Positions 8,263-16,999 of a stretch of 64,000 nt of DNA are shown here, one piece after another. Position 1 is the first letter of the stretch; the number at the start of each line of letters is the position of its first letter. Origin of the DNA: Burkholderiales bacterium 67-32 (GTDB lineage Bacteria; Pseudomonadota; Gammaproteobacteria; Burkholderiales; Burkholderiaceae_B); the NCBI GenBank assembly GCA_001898625.1, contig MKUP01000011.1, positions 124,001 to 188,000 on the forward strand, written 5' to 3'. The notes beneath the pieces are model-generated. The model saw only the letters and a program-made list of their open reading frames with translations, ran no database searches and was not told the DNA's origin. A program made the position numbers and the translations under genes.

Positions 8263-9141
8263 ATGCATCCCCCCGCCCCGGACCTCCTGCCCCCCGACGC
8301 CATCGCTCCCGCCACGGACGACCCCCAGACCGGCCATACGCTGCCGACCTCGGGCGACGAGGCCGCGATCTCGTCGACCTCGGTCATCTCCCTGCGCATC
8401 CTGGAACTGATGGCGGCCCAGGGCACCGAATGCGGGGTGACAGAACTGGCCGAGCTGCTCGGAATGCCGAAGGCGCGCGTGCATCGCCACCTGACCGCCC
8501 TGCGCCAGCAGGGCTACGTCACGCAGAACAAGCGCACCAGCCGCTACCGCGTGGGCTGGCGCCTGTTCCTGCTGGGACGCAAGCTGGTGCAGCAGTTCGA
8601 CGTCGTGTCGCTGGCCAAGCCCATCATGGAAGACCTGCGCAACCGCGTCGGGCAGACCATCGTCATCACCACCTTCGATCCCAACAAGGTCGTCGTGCTG
8701 GACGTCGTGCGCGGCCGCAGCGCGCTGGAGATCCTGCTCAGCCCCGGCACACAGTTCCCCGGCTTCCACACCGTGGCCCAGGGCAAGGTCGTGCTGGCCT
8801 TCGGCCCGCCGTCGCTGCGCGACGCCATGCTGTCCCAGCCGCTCGCGGCCAGCACCCCCAAGACCATCACCGATCCCGACCGCCTCCGGGCCGAGATCCA
8901 GCTCGTCCACCAGCGCGGCTGGGCCGAGGCCCCCGAGGAAATCTTCACCGGCATCAACGCCCTGGCGGCGCCGATCTTCCAGGCCGACGGCTCGCTGTTC
9001 GGCGCGCTGGCCATCGTCGCCTCGATCCACTACCTGCCGGCGCGGGCCCATCCCGACACCGTGCGGGAACTGATGCAGGCGGCCGCCGCGATCTCGGCCG
9101 TCCTGGGCGCGGGCCAGGCGGGCACGGCCGGGCCGGGCTGA
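8263..9141 (+). CDS. IclR-family transcriptional regulator
   Basis: A 292-residue regulator with the IclR layout. The N-terminal winged helix-turn-helix (about residues 50-105) contains VTELAELLGMPKARVHRHLTALRQQGYV, and the C-terminal effector domain contains the conserved FHTVAQGKVVLAF and GINALAAPIF segments. An ATG at 8215 is also possible; 8263 removes a non-homologous basic extension. The first 45 residues are Pro-rich and probably disordered. It is encoded 82 bp after the bicupin gene on the same strand. It most likely binds the GTATCG palindromes upstream and answers to the compound handled by the MFS and bicupin proteins. Confidence 0.88.
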   Translation: MHPPAPDLLPPDAIAPATDDPQTGHTLPTSGDEAAISSTSVISLRILELMAAQGTECGVTELAELLGMPKARVHRHLTALRQQGYVTQNKRTSRYRVGWRLFLLGRKLVQQFDVVSLAKPIMEDLRNRVGQTIVITTFDPNKVVVLDVVRGRSALEILLSPGTQFPGFHTVAQGKVVLAFGPPSLRDAMLSQPLAASTPKTITDPDRLRAEIQLVHQRGWAEAPEEIFTGINALAAPIFQADGSLFGALAIVASIHYLPARAHPDTVRELMQAAAAISAVLGAGQAGTAGPG

Positions 9142-9270
9142 GACCGGGACACGCCGGTCCTACCTGCGCGCCGGCGCCCGTCCGATTGCGGCATGCTGGG
9201 CGACCCGCATTCCGGTCGCCACGCCATGTCCCTGCCCGCTCCAGCCCACGCCGGCCCGCCGCCCTTCCCG

Positions 9271-10200
9271 CTACGCCTCCTTCAGCGCCAGCGCACGGGC
9301 ATACAAGGCATCCCGCGGCGCACCGGTGATACGGGCCGCCACCTTCGCGCTGTCGCGCACGCTCAATACCTCCAGCAGCGCCCGCAATACCTCGTCGGCC
9401 CGGGCATCCAGCGCGCCCGCCGCTTCCTCGGGCGCCGCCTCCACGATCAGCACGAACTCCCCCTGCGCGCGCTGTGGATGCGCGGCCAGCCAGGCCTGGG
9501 CCTGCGCCAGCGGCACGGTGGCGATTTCCTCGAAACGCTTGGTCAGCTCCCGCGCCACGGTCAATTGCCGCTCGGCGCCGCAAACCGTCAGCAGGTCGGC
9601 CATGGTTGCCGCCATCCGGTGCGGCGATTCATACATGACCACCGGCGCCGGCAGCGCGCACCACTGAGCCAGCCACCGCTGCCGGGCGGCCGCCTTGGGC
9701 GGCGGAAAACCGGCGAAGACGAACGCCGGGTTCTCGTCCGAGGTCGCGCCGCTGGCCATCAGCGCGGCGATCACAGCGCTGGCGCCGGGCACCGGCACCA
9801 CCGGGTGGCCGGCCGCGCGCACCTCGCGCACGATGCGCGAGCCGGGGTCGCTGACGCCGGGCGCGCCCGCGTCCGAGACCAGGGCCACCCGCTCGCCCGC
9901 GGCCAGCCGGCCGACGATGGCCTGGGCCGCCTGCGCCTCGTTGTGCCGATGAGCGGCCATCAAGGGGGTGGAAATGCCCCAGGCATCCAGCAGGGGCCGG
10001 GTCATGCGGGTGTCTTCGGCGGCGATCACGTCGGCCCGCTGCAGACAGGCCTGGGCGCGCAGGCTCAGGTCGCCCAGGTTGCCGATGGGCGTGGCCACCA
10101 CATACAGCGCCGGGGCGGGCCAGTATTGCGCCGCCACCTTGTCCGCCAGCCGTTCCCAGGCACCCGTGGCGGGCCTGGAGGATTCGATTTCATTGTCCAT
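9271..10200 (-). CDS. rsmI: 16S rRNA (cytidine1402-2'-O)-methyltransferase
   Basis: RsmI methylates the 2'-OH of C1402 in the ribosomal P site using S-adenosylmethionine. The 309-residue protein has the tetrapyrrole-methylase fold with [14 protein letters not shown] near residue 40, [11 protein letters not shown], the SAM-binding [13 protein letters not shown] and the [16 protein letters not shown] segment. The start MDNEIESS is used; the upstream open frame overlaps the divergent yraN promoter and has no family similarity. It is back to back with yraN (26 bp apart), and the order rsmI, yraN, diaA, dolP matches enterobacteria without the lpoA gene. Confidence 0.95.
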   Translation of the reverse strand: MDNEIESSRPATGAWERLADKVAAQYWPAPALYVVATPIGNLGDLSLRAQACLQRADVIAAEDTRMTRPLLDAWGISTPLMAAHRHNEAQAAQAIVGRLAAGERVALVSDAGAPGVSDPGSRIVREVRAAGHPVVPVPGASAVIAALMASGATSDENPAFVFAGFPPPKAAARQRWLAQWCALPAPVVMYESPHRMAATMADLLTVCGAERQLTVARELTKRFEEIATVPLAQAQAWLAAHPQRAQGEFVLIVEAAPEEAAGALDARADEVLRALLEVLSVRDSAKVAARITGAPRDALYARALALKEA

Positions 10201-10226
10201 GGCGCGAGGATACCGCGCGGGCGCCC

Positions 10227-10712
10227 ATGACGGCGGCCGACTCGGAAGCCTACGCCCTGGCCCATGCGGCGCAGCGGCGGGCGGTACGCCGCCGGCCCCG
10301 GCCCGGCCGCCGGCAGGCAGCGACCTCGCCGCCGCGCCGCTCGCCCACGCAGCAGGCCGGCGACCAGGCCGAACGCGAAGCACTGGCGCACCTGCGCGCC
10401 GCCGGGCTGGTCCTGGTGGCCCGCAACGTGGCCTGCCGCGCCGGCGAAATCGACCTGGTAATGCGCGAGGGCGCGGTCCTGGTCTTCGTCGAGGTCCGCG
10501 CGCGTACCCGTGGCCGCTACGGCGGCGCGGCAGCCAGCGTGGGCCTGGCCAAGCGGCTGCGCCTGGCGCGCACGGCCGCCTATTTCCTGCGCACCTGCTG
10601 GAAAGGGCCGCCGCCCGCCTGCCGCTTCGATGTCCTGGCCTTCGAGGCCGATGCGCCGCCGCGCTGGATACGGCACGCCTTTTCGCTCGAGGCGCTGCCC
10701 GGTTTCCGGTAG
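10227..10712 (+). CDS. yraN: YraN / UPF0102 endonuclease-like protein
   Basis: This small protein of 161 residues belongs to the YraN family, which has a restriction-endonuclease-like fold and is linked by genome context to DNA repair or recombination. The family core is present: [23 protein letters not shown], then the catalytic-type [21 protein letters not shown] (the E..D..E-V-R arrangement), then [13 protein letters not shown]. The N-terminal 45 residues are basic, Arg/Pro-rich and longer than usual, so a later start is possible though no better ATG is evident. Molecular function is not established for most members. Confidence 0.88.
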   Translation: MTAADSEAYALAHAAQRRAVRRRPRPGRRQAATSPPRRSPTQQAGDQAEREALAHLRAAGLVLVARNVACRAGEIDLVMREGAVLVFVEVRARTRGRYGGAAASVGLAKRLRLARTAAYFLRTCWKGPPPACRFDVLAFEADAPPRWIRHAFSLEALPGFR

Positions 10713-10821
10713 CGGGCAGTCTCCCATCGCACGGCCAGGGAAACTATCATTGGCCAAACCGCTCCAACGCCATGACCGCCGCCCGCAACCGGGGCGTCAC
10801 GGCCGGTTACAGCGGACACAC

Positions 10822-10840
10822 TTGCCGGCACGGCCGGCAA
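10822..10840. repeat. Perfect inverted repeat upstream of diaA
   Basis: TTGCCGGC and GCCGGCAA are separated by ACG, between yraN and diaA. A GATAAT hexamer follows at 10863-10868, right before the diaA ATG. The repeat may end yraN transcription or regulate diaA; no T-run supports a classical terminator. Confidence 0.3.
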
Positions 10841-10874
10841 GCCGGCCGTTTCCCCTGCATGAGATAATCCCGGC

Positions 10875-11465
10875 ATGGACCTTACCGCCCGCATATCCGC
10901 CCATTTCCGCGACGCCGTCGCCCTGTTCGAACACTGCCAGGACACCTTGTCGGCCCCCACCGCGGCCGCCGTGGACGCGCTGGTGTTCAGCCTGTCCAAC
11001 AACGGCAAGATCCTGGCCTGCGGCAATGGCGGGTCGGCCGCCGATGCCCAGCACTTCGCCGCCGAGCTGGTCGGCCGCTTCGAACGCGAACGGCTGCCGC
11101 TGGGCGCCATCGCGCTCAATACCGATACGTCCATCCTGACCGCGATCGGCAACGACTTCGGCTACGACCGGGTGTTCTCCCAGCAGGTCAATGCGCTCGG
11201 CCAGCCGGGCGACGTGCTGGTGGCCATTTCCACCAGCGGCAATTCGGCCAACGTGATCGAGGCCATCGACGCGGCCCATTCCCGCGAGCTGCGCGTCATC
11301 GCGCTGACCGGCAAGGGCGGCGGCCGGATCGGCCAGATGCTGACGGAAGACGACGTGCACCTGTGCGTGCCGCACGACCGCACCCTGCGCATCCAGGAAG
11401 TCCACATATTGCTGCTGCACGCCATGTGCGACGGCATCGACGCTCAACTGCTGGGAGATCTCTGA
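10875..11465 (+). CDS. diaA: SIS-domain protein, DiaA/GmhA type
   Basis: The 196-residue protein is a single sugar-isomerase (SIS) domain of the phosphoheptose isomerase/DiaA group. Recognisable segments are ILACGNGGSAADAQHFAAELVGRF, the SIS loop VAISTSGNSANVIEA and VIALTGKGGG. GmhA makes D-glycero-D-manno-heptose 7-phosphate; DiaA binds DnaA and promotes replication initiation. The two are hard to separate by sequence. Synteny with rsmI-yraN upstream and dolP downstream matches the E. coli diaA locus and favours DiaA. Its TGA stop shares its last base with the ATG of dolP, which indicates translational coupling. Confidence 0.85.
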   Translation: MDLTARISAHFRDAVALFEHCQDTLSAPTAAAVDALVFSLSNNGKILACGNGGSAADAQHFAAELVGRFERERLPLGAIALNTDTSILTAIGNDFGYDRVFSQQVNALGQPGDVLVAISTSGNSANVIEAIDAAHSRELRVIALTGKGGGRIGQMLTEDDVHLCVPHDRTLRIQEVHILLLHAMCDGIDAQLLGDL

Positions 11466-12139
11466 TGTTACGCAAACCGGCCGCTTCGGTACGCCCCCTG
11501 GTCCTGGCCCTCGTCGTCGCAAGCTCGGCGTGGGCCGTGTCCGCCTGCGCCCCCATCGTCCTGGGCAGTGCCTACGTCGGCACGATGGCCGCCACCGACC
11601 GCCGCACCGTGGGCATCCAGGTCGAGGACAAGAACATCGAGCTCAAGACGTCCAGCCGTCTGTCGGGCCGCTATGGCGACAAGGGCCATATCAACGTCAA
11701 CGCCTACAACCGCAAGCTCCTGCTGACCGGCGAAGTCCCCGACGAAGCCGCCAAGCGCGATGCCGAGGAACAGGCGCGCGGCGTCGAGAACGTCCGCGCC
11801 CTCGTCAACGAACTCCAGATCGGCATCCCGACCTCGCTGGCCACCCGCTCGAACGACGTCTTCATCGAAGGCAAGATCAAGGCTTCGCTGGTAGACGCCA
11901 AGGATCTCTTCGCCAACTCCTTCCGCATCACGGTCGAGAACGGCGTGGCCTACCTGATGGGCCGCGTGACCGAACGCGAAGGCAAGCGCGGCGCCGAGAT
12001 CGCCGCCGGCGTGAGCGGCGTCAAGAAGGTGGTCAAGGTGTTCGACTACATCACCGAAGAGGAACTGCAGGACCTGTCCAAGGTGAAGGCCGAGCAGGAC
12101 CAGTCGCAGGCCGCCGGCGGCTCGTCCCCCAGCCGCTGA
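11465..12139 (+). CDS. dolP: BON-domain outer-membrane lipoprotein, DolP/OsmY family
   Basis: DolP (YraP) is a dual-BON lipoprotein that supports outer-membrane integrity and the BAM machinery at division sites. The 224-residue protein has a signal peptide ending in lipobox VSAC (Cys28). BON domain 1 (about residues 60-130) contains GHINVNAYNRKLLLTGEVPDE. BON domain 2 (about 138-208) contains FRITVENGVAYLMGRVTEREG. A short charged, Gln/Ser-rich tail follows. The start overlaps the diaA stop by one base. In Bordetella relatives this position is annotated as a putative phospholipid-binding lipoprotein, in line with the enterobacterial function. Confidence 0.92.
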   Translation: MLRKPAASVRPLVLALVVASSAWAVSACAPIVLGSAYVGTMAATDRRTVGIQVEDKNIELKTSSRLSGRYGDKGHINVNAYNRKLLLTGEVPDEAAKRDAEEQARGVENVRALVNELQIGIPTSLATRSNDVFIEGKIKASLVDAKDLFANSFRITVENGVAYLMGRVTEREGKRGAEIAAGVSGVKKVVKVFDYITEEELQDLSKVKAEQDQSQAAGGSSPSR

Positions 12140-12251
12140 CCGGCGTCCCCGCCTGCCGGGATGCGGGCGGGTCGCGCATCCCGGCCTATAATGGGCCGCA
12201 TCGCGGGCGCGGATACGCGCCGCCTGCCCGCCACGCAACGGATCGCTCCCT

Positions 12252-12791
12252 ATGTCGATTTCAGCTCCCTTCAACGGAACCGCCCGCGCCCAGCGCGGCG
12301 CCGCCAAGCTGGCCGCCGTCCTCGTGGTCGCGCTGCTGGCCGCCGCTGGCGCCTGGTTCGCGCTGGCCCCCGCCGCCAAGGCGCCCGACACCACCTTCAC
12401 TTCCATCCACGGCGACAAGTTCACCACCGAAAGCCTGCGCGGCAAGGTGGTGCTGGTCAACTTCTGGGCCACCAGCTGCGTGACCTGCGTGAAGGAAATG
12501 CCGATGATGGTCGAGACCTACAAGAAGTATGCGCCGCAGGGCTACGAGATGGTCGCGGTGGCCATGAGCTACGACCCGGCCAACTATGTGCTCAATTTCG
12601 CGCAGTCGCGCGAGCTGCCCTTCAAGGTCGCGCTCGACCCGATGGGCGAGATCGCGCGCAGCTTCGAGGACGTCAAGCTCACGCCCACCTCGTTTCTGAT
12701 CGACAAGCAGGGCCGCATCATCAAGCGCTACCTGGGCGAGCCCAACGTGGCCGAGTTCCACGCCACGATCGAGAAGGCGCTGGCCAGCTGA
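12252..12791 (+). CDS. TlpA-like thiol:disulfide oxidoreductase
   Basis: A 179-residue thioredoxin-fold protein anchored by one N-terminal membrane helix (about residues 18-40), with the domain facing the periplasm. The redox site is WATSCVTC (Cys76 and Cys79), followed by KEMPMM, and the cis-proline loop is LTPTSFLIDKQGR. Such TlpA/ResA proteins reduce or maintain cysteines in cytochrome c maturation or envelope proteins; the specific partner cannot be read here. A perfect TATAAT lies at 12187-12192, about 60 bp before the ATG, without a good -35. Its stop is 4 bp before kdoO, so the two may be co-transcribed. Confidence 0.88.
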   Translation: MSISAPFNGTARAQRGAAKLAAVLVVALLAAAGAWFALAPAAKAPDTTFTSIHGDKFTTESLRGKVVLVNFWATSCVTCVKEMPMMVETYKKYAPQGYEMVAVAMSYDPANYVLNFAQSRELPFKVALDPMGEIARSFEDVKLTPTSFLIDKQGRIIKRYLGEPNVAEFHATIEKALAS

Positions 12792-12795
12792 CGCC

Positions 12796-13680
12796 ATGAG
12801 CGCGACCTCCCGCATCGTCCGCATCGACCACCGCGCCTGGAACGAGGCGCCCGGCCAGGCCGGCGCGTCCACGCCCGTGGCCGAGCTGGAAGAAGGCAAG
12901 GTCCTGTACTTCCCCGAATTGCGGTTCGAATTGAGCGAGGCCGAGACCGGCCTGCTCGACCCCGCGCTGGTCGACCCCAAGCGCAAGAACATCAGCCTGA
13001 ACGCCACGACCGGCAAGCTGACCGGCGTGGCGGTGGAAGACGAGCGCCAGGCCGCCATCGGCGCGCTGGTGCGCCGCTATTACGAGACCACGCGCCGCTT
13101 CCTGGACCGCCTGCTGCCCGCGTACGCCTCGCACCTGCACGCGCCCACCACCAGCCTGCGCCTGCATCGCATCGGCACCTGGAAGATGTCCTGGCGCAAG
13201 GACGACACCCGCCTGCACGTCGATGCCTTCCCTTCGCGGCCGGTGGGCGAGCAGCGCATCCTGCGCGTCTTCAACAACATCAACCCGCACGGCGACACCC
13301 GCCTGTGGCGGGTCGGCGAAGCCTTCGACACGCTGTCGGCGCGCTACCTGCCGCAAATGCCGGCCTACCGTCCCGGCGTGGCCTGGCTGCTGCACAAGCT
13401 ACACATCACCAAGAGCCGCCGCAGCGCCTACGACCACTTCATGCTGCAATTGCACGACCGCATGAAGGCCGACGCCGGCTACCAGCGCGACGGCCAGCAG
13501 GAAAGCATCGAATTCCCGCCGGGCAGTACCTGGATCTGCTTCTCGGACCAGACCCCGCACGCGGCCATGACGGGCCAGTTCATGCTGGAACAGACCTACC
13601 TGCTACCGGTGTCGGCCATGGCCCGGCCCGACATGTCGCCCCAGCGGGTGCTGGCGCGGCAGACCGCCACGGCGCACTAG
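12796..13680 (+). CDS. kdoO: Kdo 3-hydroxylase (Fe(II)/2-oxoglutarate dioxygenase)
   Basis: KdoO converts the outer Kdo sugar of lipopolysaccharide to Ko (D-glycero-D-talo-oct-2-ulosonic acid) using iron, oxygen and 2-oxoglutarate. The 294-residue protein matches the family in length and in the segment RLHVDAFPSRPVGEQRILR, which carries the iron-binding H141-x-D143. A distal His lies at about 255 in SDQTPHAAMTGQF. A C-terminal arginine-containing stretch follows. There is no signal peptide; the enzyme works on the cytoplasmic face during core assembly. The gene ends by overlapping the convergent LysR gene by 3 bp, so both stops are formed from the same few bases. Assignment rests on recognised family motifs. 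Confidence 0.85.
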   Translation: MSATSRIVRIDHRAWNEAPGQAGASTPVAELEEGKVLYFPELRFELSEAETGLLDPALVDPKRKNISLNATTGKLTGVAVEDERQAAIGALVRRYYETTRRFLDRLLPAYASHLHAPTTSLRLHRIGTWKMSWRKDDTRLHVDAFPSRPVGEQRILRVFNNINPHGDTRLWRVGEAFDTLSARYLPQMPAYRPGVAWLLHKLHITKSRRSAYDHFMLQLHDRMKADAGYQRDGQQESIEFPPGSTWICFSDQTPHAAMTGQFMLEQTYLLPVSAMARPDMSPQRVLARQTATAH

Positions 13681-14675
13681 CGCCTTTCCTGCGCGGGCCG
13701 CGCCCGCGCGGCCGCTTCAGACATTTCTTCAGCCTGCTCGCGTCGCTGCGCGGCCGCGGCGCGTATGCACTCGATCAGCGCCCGCACCGCGTGCGAGGGT
13801 ACGGCATCGCTGCGCAATGTCAGCCCGACCGAGGCCGAGGTGTGCTGCGTGTCGCAGGCCAGCCGGACCAGGCTGCCGGCGCGCAGGTCGTGCTCGACCA
13901 CCCCCAGCGCGATCATCCAGACCGCGTCGGTATGGGCCACGTAGGACCGCGCGAAGGCATCGGACAAGGTCTCGACCGCCTCGCGCCCGACTCCCACGCC
14001 GTGCCGAACCATGTACGAATCGATGGTGTGGCGGATGGCCGTGCCCGGCAGCGGCACCACCATGCCGCAGGCGGCGATTTCCTCGGGTTCCACCCGGCGG
14101 GCCTGCGCCAGCGGATGCCCGGGCCGCGCGACCACCACGACCGGTTCCTCGTACAGGTGCTCGTACGACAGGCCCAGCATTTGCGAGGGCTCCGCCACGC
14201 GCCCCAGCACCAGGTCCAGTTCCCCCTGCTTGAGCAGTGCCAGCAGCCCCGCGTTCACGCCCGTGTGCACGCTGAGCCGCACCGACGGCCACTGGCGCTT
14301 GAACAGGCTGGCCGCCTGCGGCCCGATGGTGGGCGCGACGGTGGGCAGCGTGCCGATCGCGATGACGGCCACGTCGTCCCGCACGGCCGACGACACGTGG
14401 TCCAGGCCCTCGCGCAGCGTGCGCAGGCTGCTGCCGGCGTAGCCCAGCAGCACGCGGCCCTTGTCCGTCAGCGATGCGCCGCGCTTGCTGCGGACCACGA
14501 GCTGCGCCTGCACCACGTCCTCGAGTTCCGCCAGGGTCTTGGAGATGGCCGGCTGCGAGATGCCCAGCGCATCGGCTGCCTGCCCCATGTGGCGATACGC
14601 GGCGATGGCGACCAGGCATTGGAGATGCCGCAGCTTGATGCGGCCCAGTCCCATGGATATGCCGTGCTCCTGCAT
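13677..14675 (-). CDS. LysR-family regulator, PcaQ-like
   Basis: The 332-residue protein has an N-terminal LysR winged helix with GRIKLRHLQCLVAIAAYRHMG and AADALGISQPAISKTLAELE, followed by a periplasmic-binding-protein-like effector domain. GRIKxRHLQ, the longer N-terminus and the linker RxGASLTDKG resemble PcaQ, the activator of protocatechuate genes. A good Shine-Dalgarno (GGGAGAAGG) supports the start at 14675. It is divergent from two Bug receptor genes, and the intergenic region contains a PcaQ-box-like site. Its natural target is therefore probably the Bug genes, with an aromatic or carboxylate inducer. No pca enzymes are in the window. Confidence 0.85.
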   Translation of the reverse strand: MQEHGISMGLGRIKLRHLQCLVAIAAYRHMGQAADALGISQPAISKTLAELEDVVQAQLVVRSKRGASLTDKGRVLLGYAGSSLRTLREGLDHVSSAVRDDVAVIAIGTLPTVAPTIGPQAASLFKRQWPSVRLSVHTGVNAGLLALLKQGELDLVLGRVAEPSQMLGLSYEHLYEEPVVVVARPGHPLAQARRVEPEEIAACGMVVPLPGTAIRHTIDSYMVRHGVGVGREAVETLSDAFARSYVAHTDAVWMIALGVVEHDLRAGSLVRLACDTQHTSASVGLTLRSDAVPSHAVRALIECIRAAAAQRREQAEEMSEAAARARPAQERR

Positions 14676-14701
14676 GAACCTTCTCCCGATCAGTCCAAAT
14701 C

Positions 14702-14717
14702 ATAACTAAAAGGAAAT
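14702..14717. promoter_or_regulatory. PcaQ-box-like operator between LysR gene and Bug receptor 1
   Basis: ATAACT-AAAA-GGAAAT resembles the published PcaQ site ATAACC-N4-GGTTAA at 9 of 12 fixed positions. It lies in an AT-rich divergent promoter region (14676-14798) that also has a second ATAACC about 40 bp on. The regulator next to it looks PcaQ-like. Confidence 0.5.
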
Positions 14718-14798
14718 CATCCCTTCTTATTTTTCATTTTTCATAACCAAAATAACTAAATACACTGCGGCAAAACATCAGCATCAGGAGCGAGACCC

Positions 14799-15761
14799 AT
14801 GCCCGTTCTTCGACCGGCCCTGTTGGCCGTCGCCATTCTTGCCACTTCTCCCGCCGCGCACGCGCAATCCGATTACCCGACCAAGCCTGTGCGCGTCCTG
14901 GTCGGCTCGCCGCCGGGGGCGCCCTCGGACATGGTCGCGCGCATCCTGGCCGAGCGCCTGGGCAGCCGCTTCAAACAGACCTTCGTGGTCGAGAACCGCG
15001 CCGGCGCCAACAACGGCCTGGCCGCGCAGCAAGTAGCCAAGGCCGCGCCCGACGGCTATACGCTGCTGGTCACGCCCGACACCGTGGTCACGGTCAATCC
15101 CTTCGTCTACAAGAAGATGGATTTCGATCCGCGCACCGATCTCGTGCCGGTTTCCCTGGTGGCCAACTTCAACCAGATGATGGTGTGCGGCGCCGCGCTC
15201 AAGCTCACGTCCATGGAGCAACTGATCGCGCGCGCCCGGCAGACGCCGATGACCTATGCGTCCGGCGGCCAGGGTTCGCCCGGCCACCTCGCGGCCGAAC
15301 TGGTCCTGAGCAAGGCCGGCGTCGCCATGACCCACGTTCCGTACAAGGGCCCGAGCCCGGCGATGACCGACGTCATGGGCGGCCAGGTCGACTGCGGTTT
15401 CCTGGCGACCCCCACGGTGCTGCCCAACGTCCAGTCCGGACGGCTGACCGCGCTGGCCGTGTCCTCGGGCCGGCCCTCGCCCATGGCGCCCACCGTGCCC
15501 ACCCTGCCCCAGGTCGGCCTGCCCAATATCGACGCGTCGTTCAACCAGTACCTGATGGCGCCCAAAGACACGCCGGCCGCCGTGGTGCAGGCGCTGCAGG
15601 AAGCCGTGGTGGCGGCGTTGCAGGAAGCGCCCGTGCGCCAGCGCCTGACCTCGCTCGACCTGACGCCGGTGGGCCAGGTGGGAGCACAGGCCGCGGAAAC
15701 CTTGAAGCGCGACACGGCCAAGTGGGCCGAGGTCGTCAAACGCATCGATATAAAGGAATAG
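14799..15761 (+). CDS. Bug-family periplasmic solute receptor (TctC type), copy 1
   Basis: Bug proteins are high-affinity periplasmic receptors for small carboxylates and related solutes in tripartite tricarboxylate transport. The 320-residue product has a signal peptide cleaved near AHAQS (about residue 24). Family landmarks follow: DYPTKPVRVLVGSPPGAPSDMVARI, the FVVENRAGANNG loop, and SPGHLAAELVLSKAGVAMTHVPYKG. No TctA or TctB membrane genes are near, which is usual for orphan Bugs. It is divergent from a PcaQ-like regulator and followed 80 bp later by a second Bug gene. The ligand cannot be predicted from sequence. Confidence 0.93.
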   Translation: MPVLRPALLAVAILATSPAAHAQSDYPTKPVRVLVGSPPGAPSDMVARILAERLGSRFKQTFVVENRAGANNGLAAQQVAKAAPDGYTLLVTPDTVVTVNPFVYKKMDFDPRTDLVPVSLVANFNQMMVCGAALKLTSMEQLIARARQTPMTYASGGQGSPGHLAAELVLSKAGVAMTHVPYKGPSPAMTDVMGGQVDCGFLATPTVLPNVQSGRLTALAVSSGRPSPMAPTVPTLPQVGLPNIDASFNQYLMAPKDTPAAVVQALQEAVVAALQEAPVRQRLTSLDLTPVGQVGAQAAETLKRDTAKWAEVVKRIDIKE

Positions 15762-15789
15762 GCCGCCTGACTACTACACTACGGGGGCA

Positions 15790-15807
15790 GGCCGCAACGC
15801 TGCGGCC
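15790..15807. repeat. Hairpin between two Bug genes
   Basis: Arms GGCCGCA and TGCGGCC with a 4-nt loop lie in the 80-bp gap between Bug genes 1 and 2. It may attenuate downstream transcription or protect the upstream message; no T-run follows. Confidence 0.35.
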
Positions 15808-15841
15808 GCGCCGACAAGACATCTGCCTTCGGAGACCCCCA

Positions 15842-16816
15842 ATGCCCGTATCCACCCGTCTGGCTGCCACCGGCATCGTTGCCACGCTTGCCCTGGCTGT
15901 CGCCTCGCCTGGCCAGGCCCAGGACTATCCCAGCCGTCCCATCCGCGTCATCGTTCCCTATTCGGCCGGCGGCGGCGCGGACAATGCGGCGCGGGTGATC
16001 GCGCAGCGGCTGGGGACGGCGCTGCATACGCAGGTCGTGATCGACAACCGGCCGGGCGCCAGCGGCATCATAGGCGCGCAGGCGGTGGTCCAGGCGGCGC
16101 CGGACGGCTATACCGTGCTGTACGACGCGTCCACCTACGCGGTGAACCCCGCGCTGCGCAAGATGCCCTTCGACCCGGACAAGGACCTCGTGCCCGTGTC
16201 GCTGGCGATCACGGTGCCGAACATCCTGGTCGTCCACCCCGACGCCCCCTACAAGAGCTTCAAGGAATTCGTGGACTACGCGCGCCAGCATCCGGGCAAG
16301 GTCAGCTACGCCTCGTACGGCGCCGGCAGCCCCGCCCATCTGGTGGGCGAACTGCTGAAGAGCCAGGCCGGGATCGACATGCTGCACGTACCCTACAAAG
16401 GCGGTGCTCCGGCGCTGGCCGATGTCATGGGCGGACAGGTGAACGCCTATTTCGCCAACGCCGCCTCGGGCCTGTCCTACGTCCAGTCCGGCCGCCTCAA
16501 GGCGCTGGCCGTCACCTCCGCCAAGCGCATGGCCGCGCTGCCCGACACGCCCACCATCGCGGAAAACGGCTTCAAGAACTTCGAAGTGCTGGAATGGAAC
16601 GGCTTCTTCGTACCCAAGGGCACGCCGGCTGCCGTGGTCGACCGCCTGGCGCGGGAGGTCAAGGCCGCGGTCCAGGATCCGGACACCCGCGCCAAACTGA
16701 ACAAGCTCGGCCTCGACACCGTCGGCAGCACGCCGGCCGAATTCGCCGGCTTCATCCAAGGGGAGACCCGCCGCTGGAAGGACTTGGCGCGGACAAACAA
16801 GATCACGGTGGAGTAG
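15842..16816 (+). CDS. Bug-family periplasmic solute receptor (TctC type), copy 2
   Basis: A 324-residue paralogue of the preceding gene. It has a signal peptide ending near GQAQDYP and the landmarks YPSRPIRVIVPYSAGGGADNAARV, VIDNRPGASGIIGA and SYGAGSPAHLVGELLKSQAGIDMLHVPYKG. The frame is open far upstream, but the ATG at 15842 starts the signal peptide. Two adjacent Bug genes under one regulator suggest either two related ligands or a relaxed duplication. Its TAG stop is directly abutted by a truncated copy of the structured repeat. Confidence 0.93.
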   Translation: MPVSTRLAATGIVATLALAVASPGQAQDYPSRPIRVIVPYSAGGGADNAARVIAQRLGTALHTQVVIDNRPGASGIIGAQAVVQAAPDGYTVLYDASTYAVNPALRKMPFDPDKDLVPVSLAITVPNILVVHPDAPYKSFKEFVDYARQHPGKVSYASYGAGSPAHLVGELLKSQAGIDMLHVPYKGGAPALADVMGGQVNAYFANAASGLSYVQSGRLKALAVTSAKRMAALPDTPTIAENGFKNFEVLEWNGFFVPKGTPAAVVDRLAREVKAAVQDPDTRAKLNKLGLDTVGSTPAEFAGFIQGETRRWKDLARTNKITVE

Positions 16817-16928
16817 GGGCGCCCCCCAGGGGACGATGCGGGTGGACCGGCAGAGCCGGATCCACCGCATCCTGGGTCTAGGGCCTTTATCTTTGATTGG
16901 GGCGCATGCGCTTCGCTGGCTGCCAGCA
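16817..16928 (+). repeat. Dispersed structured repeat, copy C (5' truncated)
   Basis: It begins at the base after the Bug-2 stop, lacks the first stem, and keeps the C/G-run stem and the long stem with GATGCGG/CGCATC arms. The tail contains TCTTTGATTGGGG and CTTCGCTGGCTGCC, shared with copy B. The rest of the gap to 16999 shows no gene. Confidence 0.8.
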
Positions 16929-16999
16929 GAGTCCTCCGGGGTGGGACAAATTAGGCGTATCCTAGGCAGCTGATTTTTCTTCTCTTGTGTTAAAGCAGC

